Assembly (NCBI RefSeq): GCF_037042905.1
Contig: NC_087251.1
Coordinates: 44,393,373-44,457,372 of the forward strand
Length of the DNA stretch: 64,000 bases
Reading direction: 5' to 3'
From: Lytechinus pictus
Lineage: Eukaryota; Echinodermata; Echinoidea; Temnopleuroida; Toxopneustidae
Under the pieces are notes generated by a model, which saw nothing but the letters and a program-made list of their open reading frames with translations, was not told where the DNA came from and did no database searches. Position numbers and translations under genes: made by a program. Below are positions 48,668-60,600 of the stretch, one piece after another (the stretch's first letter is position 1; each line of letters opens with the position of its first letter).

Positions 48668-51600
48668 CTGTAACTAAGAATAACAAAATACATGAAATAC
48701 ATAAGAAACTGAGGGATGATGAATACATACAGATGATATAAAGTAAGTTGTTGCCAGCTGTTGAATGAGCCCCCCCCCCCCCCCAAATTGAGGATGCACA
48801 GCATGGCACATGGGACATTTATTGTCAAAGGTCACGAGTGAGCAAAAACGTTGACCTTTTAAAAATGAAAAATCAAACTTTGTGCCTGATTTGACCAACT
48901 ACACAGAAAAAAAAAGTTTCTTGTTTTGCCCCTTTTCTTTTCTATTTCTTTTTTTTTTCTCCATTTTTTTCTTGGTCACAGAACTTTTCTTTTCTATAAC
49001 CAGTACATACATTCAATGTTTTAAATTCTCAATATTAATGACAAATCCAATTCATTTTGTGAGATTTGGGGACCTAGTGTGCCTGCATGTACATGTATTT
49101 GTTTAAGGTAATTGAACTGGGATGTATATTTGATCACTGAATGTGAACATATGCTGAGGTATTGAGGAATATCTGCACCTTTAACAATAAAAAATTATTA
49201 TACTGAAAAATTGTAAAATTGCCTATCGTGATCATTTCCTTTAGTGTCGAGCAATGTACCATGAGCCTATTTGTTCAAGATAATTGAACAAGAATGCATA
49301 TTTGATCACTTAATGTGAACAACAGTTGTCAAAAGGATGCACCTGTAAAAATCAATTGCATAATATCTTTAATTAAAAAATTTTCTTTCATATCTCCTTC
49401 CTATATTTTCAATCATTCCGATGCCAGAGCAGAATGATGAGTATTGGCAGAGCGGTCAACTTTCACATTTATCAGAGATAATTTACTGAGGACGAAAGGA
49501 GATCTTTCTCAATTACCCAAATCCAAATGAAAGAAATCAATGTATGGATCAGGGAGATGTTAAAAATCTGCAGTTTTTCACTCCAAAATCGGTCAATTTT
49601 CAGAGAGTCTCCCTCACAATCAAGGAGACATGGCAGTCCTGGCCCCGTCTCACAAAGAGTTGCGATTGATCCAATCAATCGCAACTATGGACGGCCAGCA
49701 ACGTCGACATTTATTAGGCATGTTTGTTCAAAATATTTTCTAGCTATGATGTATATTCATGCATTAATTGTTTTCTTAAAAAATCACTGTGCTTCTGTTT
49801 GTTTACAAAGAACATTGTGCAAATTTCCTGTAGAAAATTTATGACACTGATGGATTTCCATAGAGTTATGATTGATTGGATGAATCGTAACTCTTTGTAA
49901 GACGGGCCCCAGGTATTGTCTGTTGTGATATATTAGTTGATAAACTACGCTCATCTCAAACCCATGGCCGGTCATTATATTTTACTAATGACTGATCATG
50001 ACTGGTTGTTAGTAAATCTTCTACATGTTAGGCAAATCAGTAGGTCACATGTTCAACTAATCATACTATCAGGATCCACTTTGTAATCTTATAATAGTGT
50101 TACAAGGATATGCGATATAATATGAGTTGACAGGAGACTAAAATAGGGAGCCAAGGCGAAAGCATTTCACCGCACTTTTGGTTTGCAAATTGTCTTTATT
50201 CTGTGTTTGATGTTGTGTTTGCAAGGTATGCAATGTTGTAGGAGTGACTGTGGAAGTGTTCTGGAGGTTGATTGTGACAGTAGGAACTAACCTTGAAGTG
50301 CTGTCTGACTCGTCATACTGGAATGTGCGATGTCATAGACATGTAGGAAGACGTAGAGGATAGCCCTGTCCTTCCCATCAGTGGGGAGAGCTCCCGACTG
50401 AAGGTAGCTCAAGACATCACTGCTGTGAGCTGCAGAAACAATTGGGGATGTTGATTTTAATCAAAATAGGACAATTTTTTTTGTATTATCATCTTGAAAG
50501 CTATAAAGAGTGTCATTGGTATCTATATACTGAGGTATACTAAAAAGAGGTGCAATCACTATTTCAGAAAAAAAACTACAGGTAAGCTTCCTTAAGTCAA
50601 CCTTCCGTACAGTGTAAGTAAAATTTCACCCAAGGTGTTTAGACCAGGGCAACGTTGCATAAAAGTTACTATTATGGTAACTATGCCATCCAATGGTATC
50701 TTTAACAGAATCCTTGATTTTGATTGGCTATTGATCATTGTTGCCATGGTAGTTAGCCATTGGATGGCAAAGTTACCATAATGGTAACTTTTATGCAAAG
50801 GGAACCAGGTAGGTGTTTCATAAGCTTTCCATAAGTTACAAACAACTTTACGCACGAATGATGATCCTTTTATGTGCCTTTTATGATATATCCCTATTTT
50901 AATGATGCAGCAGCTAAGAACATGAACGAAAGTATGACTTAGGGTCGCACTTAAATGCCTAGTTGCGTGCAGTATATAAGGCACGACCGCATTGGTCAGG
51001 TCACGCCAAGAGGATGCGCATTACTGCGTATTGATCAATGAGATGCCGGGGGGGGGGGGGGGGGGGCGAGGCCCCCCCCCCCCCTTGAGATCACGGCCAT
51101 CGACCGCACCAAAAGTTGGCACGCGGGTTGTCTGGGACATAATATACGAACTTGTATAGTAATATATTTCATGTGAATTGCTATTAAGTGATTATGCTAA
51201 TTTATGCGTAATTAGTATGCGAAATCATACTTTTCCTCTTACTCCCTAAATAAAGCTCCAAATGTTCTAATTTTTGGTATAGAAACTCTTTGTGGTGTTC
51301 TTAGCAAGTGCACATAAACAAAACAAAATTCCAATATCAAATCATTTTCTTATGTATTATATTGTTTTTTACAATTTCTTATGTATTTCTTTGTTTTTTT
51401 TTACTTTTTTTTTTTCATTTTTTTCAATGAAATTTGTTGGGGACTCTTCTGAGATCATAAAAAGCATTAAATAAATACATTTAGACCTGCAAAACTAAAA
51501 ATAATCATACATTTATGATTTTTGGTTGAAAACACAATTTGCATTGACTTTGTACACAAAATCACGTTTTTGAGCAATTTTTGGTCTGACATGCACTTAC

Positions 51601-54600
51601 ATAATGTTGCGTAATTTTGGGAACCATGTACCCGGGTGACGCAAAATTGGTCTCAAAAGTTGCGCAAGACTTGAAAGTAAAAAGTCCGCGAGTGGCGCGG
51701 TAAAAAAAATTCGCGCGGTGAAAATATTGCGCGAATTGTTGAGGGGGGGGGCCTCCGAGGCCCCCCCCCCCGGCCTAGATAGGGTTAAATCTCTATGAGA
51801 CACCCCCCAGTTGTACGTAACTTTACAAACAGCTTTATGAAACACCAACCAGATTAAAATCCACAAACTCTTCTATTAAAGAGGAATTTCTCTTTAGTCG
51901 AGCAGATTTCTGTGGTTCTGGGGTTTGACTTAGGAAAATTTACCTGTATCTACTGAAGTGTCATTCTAATAACTGAACGTTAAAGAAATAGGAGATTACC
52001 TTGCAGCCATGTGTCGAGAACCGAGTCCAGTCTTGATTTGAAGTGCGCACAGGCCTCGGCATGGACCAGCCTTCTTCTCTGTGCGGTGGTCTGGTTAGAC
52101 TTGTCCACAGGAGTTTTGACGGCAGGATGATGGCTATAGTAGGCTAGTACCAGCTTGAGCTGCCATAGATCAGATGCATCCAAGCTCTCAAGTGGCTGTT
52201 CCAAAGACTAAAGGGTAAAGAAAGAAAGAGAAAATGGAGAGTCTCGTCAGGTTGCACACCCATAATTTTGTTTGCTTGCATCCTGTCTAAAGTAAATAGA
52301 GTATCACACACATGAATTAAAAAAACATAATTATATGCCACTTCATCGAATTATGGTAGCAGTATAATTTTAACTTTAATGATATTTAATGGTTTCAAAG
52401 AAAGAGGGTTAATATTATTATTAATAATAATTGTACATTTATATTGTGCAATTTCTATTTGTATATACTCAACTGCACATTACAATAATGAAAGATTAAA
52501 TAGTTAAGATAAATACACACAAGTATGATTAAGTTAATTACTGGAAAAGGGAATCCTATCTCTACAAATTATATAACAAAAAGTGACTTATTTATTGATA
52601 CTCTCTTGAAAAAGGTAGGTTTTTAATTTAGTTTTGAAGAAGGTAATAGGTCTTGTTAACCCCGCCCCCCCCTGTATTTAGCATTGTGGATATGGATAAA
52701 GAAAAACCCAGGAAGACAAAAAGAAAATGCAGACACTGTAAAGAAATCTGTAAATAATGATGATGATGATAATAATGATGATAATAATAATAAATAATAA
52801 TAATATAATTTAAAAAAAAATGATAATAATAAATTATTTCTCTGCTGGGGACAGTAATCGCTAGTCAGAATGACATTGGAATGGTGTTTTCAGTTACTTT
52901 CCACTTTTTTTAAGCAATAAATAATTATTTCTGGGTAAAATGATCTTCAGGGCTTCATTTTTTTTATAGCATATCACAGACAAGGGTAACAAATGGGACC
53001 TTTAACATCTAAGGATTTGTTGAAGTCAAATGTTAACCAATCAAGATAATAATGAATGAATAAAAGATCCTTAAGACAAGGGTTCCCACAGAAATTTGAA
53101 AACAGAATTCCATGACTTTTCCATGACTAAAGTGCTGCTTTCCATGACTTTCCGGGAGATATGTAGAATTTGGGGTGTCATCAAACTGGGAAAAACAGAA
53201 ATCATGAAGACCAATTATAATAGCAGAGTATGATCACAGAATATGAGAGTTGCGAGACACAACAAACTGGAAAGCTGCCATAGCCAAGATGTAAATGCAA
53301 TTCCATGACTTTTCCATGACCTTTCACAAATTTTCCAAATTCCCTGACTTTCCATGACCACAATTTTTTCCAGGATAAAAGAGATACTGTATGATTACCT
53401 GATGTAGTTCGAGAAGCACTGGTAGAACTGATAACTTCTCCTTGGTGACACTCTCAAAGAGCAAACTACCCATCATTAACGACTTCTCATCTTCCTGCAA
53501 TGATAATCAAATGAAAATAATTATTAGAATTAGGCAAAAAAAAAAAATCATCATTATCAGGGGGTACTTCTCACAACCTACTGCCTCAATCTGCAACATT
53601 GGATAAGCTTTAACACTGCAGTGTATGGGGATGAAAGGGGTCTTTTTTTAATAATTTTCCAAGGTTCTTTTGAGCATTTTGGGCTGAAATCGCCCCAAGC
53701 CCCCACATGTTTTTTTCTGATTGGAACTATAGAACAACAAGGCAAAAGCAATTTTGTGTTTCGCCCACTTATGAAAATGACCAGAAATATTGTGATTTGC
53801 GAGGGCACGCAAGAGAATTATAACGAAACTTCATTGTGAAATGACTGGGATGGAATAACACTTGTCATAAGAGCCTTGCACGTAAATGTTGACCTGAAAA
53901 TGACCTTTGACCTTACCAGGTGACCTCTGACTGCAGCATAACATGCAGGTCGCCTAAGTACATCTACCATCCAAGTTTTGTTGAAAAGTAACTTACGGTT
54001 GCGGAGTTAGGTGTCATAAGAGAGTCTTGCATGTAAACTTTAACATTGACCTCAAGCTGACCTTTGACCTAACCATGTGACCTCCGACTGCAGCATAACA
54101 TGCAGGTCCCCCAAGTCCATCTACCATCCAAGTTTGGATGAAATGCGACTTACGGTTGCGGAGTTAGGTGTCATAAGAGAGTCTTGCATGTAAACTTTAA
54201 CGTTGACCTGAAAATGACCTTTGACCTTACCATGTGACGTCCGACTGCAGCATAACATGCAGGTCCCCCAAGTCCATCTACCATCCAAGTTTGGTGGAAA
54301 TGCGACTTACGGTTGTGGAGTTATGTGTCATTAGGTTTGTGACGGACGGACGACATTTGGATCCCTAAGTCTCGCCTTCACCTCCGGTGGGCGAGACAAA
54401 AATATGAGGCAACCCATCCGCATTCAAAAGGGCAACACCATAAAATAATCAACCTTTGTGTATGTATTTCTGACCCCAGTGTTCTCAATTCTTTGTTGAC
54501 TTCATGAACTTCTCAAGCCAAGATAATACGACAGCATTTCAGCTTTTAGACCTCAAAATACAACCAATTTAATGAATCCTGGTATAGCATAGCCGAAAGA

Positions 54601-57600
54601 AGCTCGGTCTGATTAGTGCTAAGCTGAACAGAAAAGAAGTTCTACCTGTTTCGGCTTATCCGAGTTCCACCAGCAGAACTGCTTCACAAAGGTGAGGATG
54701 TAGGGGTCAGAGGTGAAAGACTCAATCAGCTTGAGGTCAGAGGTCGAATGGTTAGAGGTTTCGTGGGTCAAGAGCTGGGCCAGAAGACTACGGTATCCCT
54801 GCATCAATAAGGAAAGAGAACAGTTAATCTAAATGGTGCATTTTCATTTTGAATGAGTTCTTCATTTACATTGGATAGAGCAAATGGTATCACTGATATT
54901 GATAGTTGTCTCCACTGTTCTCTTACTCATCGCTGCTTATCTTTTTAAGGATTTCTAAACTTATCTACTCTTCTGGTCAGAGCCATCATTTCACATCTAG
55001 TTTACTGTCCTTTTAAGGACTTTGCCATATATCACAAGATATTTCTTACTCTCATCTTTCTCTTTCTTGCCCATCATTTTCATTTCTATCAATCCATCAT
55101 CAAACAGTCCTGCCAAGACTAAATACATTTTGAACCAAAAACCTCTTCCACATTATCTGTACCATCATGCAAAGTTTCAAAGATCAGGCACCCATCTCAT
55201 TATAAGAGTTACAACTATTGTAGCTTTGTCATTTTGGCAACTAAATGTACCATGACGGTAACAGGGTTTAGCGGTTCCATGGCATTTGCTCCGGCGACAA
55301 TTGCTCTGCTATAGATTCCTCACACCAATAAAAAATACTGACTTCAACCCTGGATTTAAGACTATACCCTGTCCTAAACCTAAAACAAACTCTATTGCAA
55401 CCCAAACTCTAACCCTACAGCTGAAGATGAAATAGAGCCCGGAGCAATTGTCGCAGGACCACGTCGTGTCACCGATTTAGCAGCCCATTAAAAAAAAAAA
55501 GGTTTCAATGGAAGTTACAATAATGGCAACGTTAAAGTAGTTCTTAAGTCTTTGTGAAATGGGCCCAGGGCAAATTTGGTTATTTCTGCACATCTTGTGA
55601 ACTGTATTACCTTAGGATCTTCAGCGTAAGAGAGATGTCCAGCTCTCTGCTTGACAAACAGGGTTCCTCCAGAGGTCAAGAGACCTTTCAGGGTCTCAAG
55701 GTCATGCTCAAGGTCAAGGGTCACACCGAGGTACCTGGGACCTACTATCCGCACCTGTTAAGAGAAAGCACATATAAGCAAAAGGTGAACAGAGACCTAA
55801 TGAAGTTGCCCTCTCAAATTTTACTTACAAAATGGATTCATATAGAAAAAAAATAATGCTATAATACATTGATAAGGGATTTAACATCCAAATAGCCCAA
55901 GTGAAACGGCCCTAAACTCTGCATAGTCATTTTCAACTACAAGATTTCTAAACAATATTTGCGATCCGTTTTACTACCAGCTTGCCAGTTTAGCCAGCGT
56001 TTATTACAAATATTTGACGTCTTTCAAAGGAAAGCTTTAGAATTCATGGAGAACTGCGAGTATGATAATTTACACTTGAGCGTTGTTCTCCTTTATGACT
56101 TTGTGCAGAGAATTCACCCTTTTGGCCATTGGCACAAAATAAAGAAGGAAAAAAAAGTGCAGCATTAAAGTTAACCCTATTTTGTCTTTTGTAAAAATTA
56201 AATGCAAGAAAGATGATGGAAGGCAGCCAGATGAACCCAAAGATCAACACAGTCAGTGCAGTTTAATAGTGTAATACAGCTGCATGTGCACCTGATGTGC
56301 AAACATACAGCCTGCGCACATACACAAAAGGTGCAGTTAGAAATTGAACACTGGACACCAAAAATTGGCGATGTCCATCAAATTTTATACAGCGGGGCGC
56401 CCAAATTCACTTGTATAGCTAATTCCCCAATGAGCAAGTAACATTCAAGTCTATTAAAATGATGCAAATGGAATGATATAATTACCCTCTTGAGAGTAGA
56501 TAGTTCACCGATGATGCAGGGCGCCATCAGCTTCAAGATCGTCTCATCATGCCACTCAGATTCCTACATGACAAGGATAAAAAATACATTTCTAACATTG
56601 GCGATGAATGAATCAATGAATAGCGGCAAGAACATAATAATAATAATGGTATATTTACCCAGGGTAGCCACTTCAGTTCCAAAAACTGTTCTCCCAGCGG
56701 GCCCTGCTATTATTATTACCCGGCTAAGCTTGGCTACCTATTCAGGTGCACACAGCTTTTTGAGGAATTACTTCCTGCCGGTACCCATTTACCTCACCTG
56801 GGTTGAGTGCAGCACACTGTGGATGGATTCCTTGCCGAAGGAAATTACGCCATGGCTGGGATTTGAACCCACGACCCTCTTTCAAAGTCCGGAGACTAAT
56901 CCACTGGGCCACAACGCTCCACATACTTGCTTAGTTTGGGCGGTCTTTTGCAGGACCAAACAAATGCCTTCAAAAAAATACATGGTGCACTGTGAAAACC
57001 TCCACATTGAAACCGGCATAACCTTGTTGTATTAGATTTTCTGGGATATAGAGATTATCATCTAATAACTGACATTTTTTTTTTTTAAAGCATAGGTATC
57101 ATATGCTTTTTGCGATTACCTATATCACAGTATTCAAAAGACAACCAAAATGAATATTATATAAAATAAGAAAAGGTTAATAACAGCACATGATTCTATG
57201 CATTGAACCTGTTTAAAGGTAAAAGACAGTAGTTGCAGCAAACAATTATTTCATGAGAAAGTCTTTAAAATCTAGGTTAATTGCCACAATATTCTCATAG
57301 CTCTAGACCTGGTACATTGAAATAAACTTATCTTTGTGAAATCATGAAAATTTAGCTGAAATTCGATAAGTCTGATGATCACTAACACAGGAAAGCATAT
57401 GTGGAACAGTATATTAATATTGCTCGGAAAAATACCCGACATTTGATGGAATTCCGTGCTTATTTTGCTCATTTCTCAGCAATTACGCATCTTCTTCCAG
57501 AGCCACTTGGCACATATTTTTTATTCATAGATACAAACACTTGGGTGGTACAAAAATACAATACAAAATACAATGTCTGACTTTCTTATCTTTGTGAACC

Positions 57601-60600
57601 CCCCCCCCCATGAATGGTCAAATATAGTGTGTTACCTTTAGGGTGACTTCTAGAGGTACATAGCAAGGTTTGCCGGTCCCAACGTCTTTAGGAAGGATCA
57701 ACCTCGGCTCAGCTGCTAACACATACAGGTGCCTCAAAGCCTGGAGATGGTATCTGTGAATATATTCATAATAAAAATAGCCATTAGGAGGAGCCAATCG
57801 GGTTGCCCACTCAACGGGGCATGATATATGTGACCCGACACCCCAAAACCAACAATAAGTCACCCAAAATGAATTTTGAGACTTTGTTTGAGCTTGAGAA
57901 ATCACATCCAAAGCTTCAAAATGATATATAATTTCTCAGAATTTATCAAAAATAATCTAATCAAGAAATTGATTGAATGCAGAAGAAATTCAGTGAGATC
58001 ATCAAAGAATACTGAGAAAACAGTGCTTAAAGTTTGGAGTTCACTCAAGCATGAGGGGTGCATGCTGCAATCTTTATGAGATTCCAAACTGTCCAGGACA
58101 AAAATGGTAACCCCCCTGTATCTGATCTTTTATTAACTTATACAGTATGAAGAAGGGTGGAGGCATACAAATCCATGCTTTCAAAAATGGTTGGATTGAA
58201 ATTGAAAAGCAATGAAATCTCTTAGATACTTTGAAACAGAACTCACTGCTCTCACAAACACAGTCATCGTCATCTGGTGGGTGCTTCAGACATCTAGAGG
58301 AGGAACATTTACTTACTAGGTGGTAAGTCAATTACATAGGTATTATCATGTAGCAGTTGTTTGTTGCTAGTGACTTACAAACATCTTTATGGCACACCCA
58401 CCAGGTACACCATTAAAAGCTACAGAATCAAATAAACCCCGACCTGTTGCCTTTACTGTTCCCTGGAAAACACGGGAAGAGGCTTGTAACAAGGGCAGCT
58501 ACGGACTCCTGAGACGTGCTGAGGGTATAGCGCCCTCCTCCCATGAACAAGAGTCCAATGGCCATGGAGCATGCCATGTGATTGCCGTACGAGATGTCGT
58601 TGTGGACCCGGCTGCGGAGACCGCGGGCGACGCGCAACAGTTCAATGTCGCCAGTACCAGCCATAACCTGGAAAGCGAGAAAAGCACAATTATAGTGGAA
58701 CCTGTATATGGTCAATTCCAGCGTAACGGACATGACGTTCAGACAAATTTTTGTGATTCAAAGGTTTATACAGTAGAATTAGCAGTCTTTTGATAATTGT
58801 TACTGAGCTTATCAGACACATTTAAGTATCAGTTACATACACATGAAATTACAAATCGTTCCGTTGAACAGTTGCAGAGAAATTGCACTCTTTGTGAGCG
58901 TAACGGACATGACACGAAATGGACGAAGCATTTTTACCTCCTATTGCTTATAAAAATTCCTGTGAATTCTTAGATTGCATGCACCCGATAGTGGTGTTAA
59001 TTTAACCTTAAGATCATGCTCTATCCATAAAATGGTGTTTAACAACAGTTTTGCAGTGCATTCTTTATTCATAGCTCAAAATGTAGCGTAACGGACATGA
59101 CACACGAAGCGTAACGGACATGACAGTTTCGTCCACTTTTTGTAAGCGAATATAATTATTTTATTACAAGATATGGTACAAGTCTAATTGTTTACATGTT
59201 AAGGCTAGAGGTTAGAGACACACATCATAACTGGTAATCTGTAATATCTCCTATTATTTTGCAATTTGAGAGAGGGTCTTTTCATACAATATTTATAAAA
59301 CAAAAAAATATTAAAAAAAAATTATTTTACACCAGCTAAATACAGTTAATTAGTATTTTCCAGTTACTACCATCCGCCACACCTAATTAAAAGAGAAAAA
59401 GTTGATAGTAAAGATTATTTTTTATTCATGGCTTACTATTTGACAATATACACTAGCGTAACGGACATGACACCCTTACGAAGTGAACTTCATCAGCACT
59501 TCTTAGTTTCAAAATGAAAGAAATATGAATAATGAATGTAATTATGTAACAGCAAAATACCTTTACTAAAATTCTTAAGAAAAACATGTAGATATTATTG
59601 GCAGGTATTATTAATTTAATAGCTATAGCCTACATGATAATTTTATATAGAATACAATGTTTATAGTACCATTACGACACACTGAGAAGACCAAATCCCA
59701 TTTTTTGTGAGAAGAAAAAAAATGTACCAGACCTGTATAAATCGAAGATGAACATATTATGAAATGTATTTTATGATAATGAATATGTACTAGTATTAAT
59801 GTCAGTTTTAAGATTAAAAAAAATGATATTAAAAAGTATTTTAAAATTTAATAGCAGTACCTGGAAACCAGTCTTTCATTATCGAGTATGAGTTGAAAGG
59901 TAATCGGGATGTTTGTAAATCGCTTCTGAGATTTTTTGTCATTCAAATTAAATATCATCCTGAGTATAATCATCCGTTCATCAAAGCTTGGATGTTCTAA
60001 ATCTTACGATCTTGCTTGCTAACAAATGTGGCTGTATCTAATTTCGTTGCATTGTCCGCGCTGCTTGTGTACAAATGAAGATACATCATTCAAATCGTGA
60101 TTATGGCTGACCAAAATACTATGATGACATAACTTTATTTTATTGATCGCGCCACATTCCTTCCACAGCCCCTTTGCTTTGTGATATTGCAAAGAAGTGC
60201 CACTGTAGATTCATGGATTCACAGAGCTACATCATGTAACACAGATATCTGAATACAAACTTGTTTTCAAATGTGAGCCCGTGCCATCACTGAAGAAGTT
60301 GAGGTTGGTGAAAGTCAGATACTTTGAAGCAATATCATCAATGATCTCATGAATTCACAAGTTGGAATTTTATCATGCCAAACTGTCAGTGCAAACACCA
60401 AAGATAATCAATTGTATTGTTCAAACACAAATGATACAGATTGTGATTTGAGTATGTTGCCAGATCTAGCTTCATCTTATCCTAATATTATGTGGCATAC
60501 CGTTAATTCTCAGAAAAATATACCAAAACAAGAACTGAACTTTCATCATTAACCAACTTCTAAAAATAGCTTGAATGACATGCAGATTCTAGGAGTTATT

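Noticed and set aside
58389..58793. 134-codon plus-strand open frame
   Set aside because: It is antisense to the ANAPC1 PC-repeat exon (58444-58667), whose minus-strand translation is clearly the conserved one.
60349..60552. 67-codon open frame in the 16-bp-word region
   Set aside because: The composition looks slightly coding, but a stop lies just upstream, no domain is recognisable and no splice partners were found. A decayed transposon ORF is possible but not supportable.
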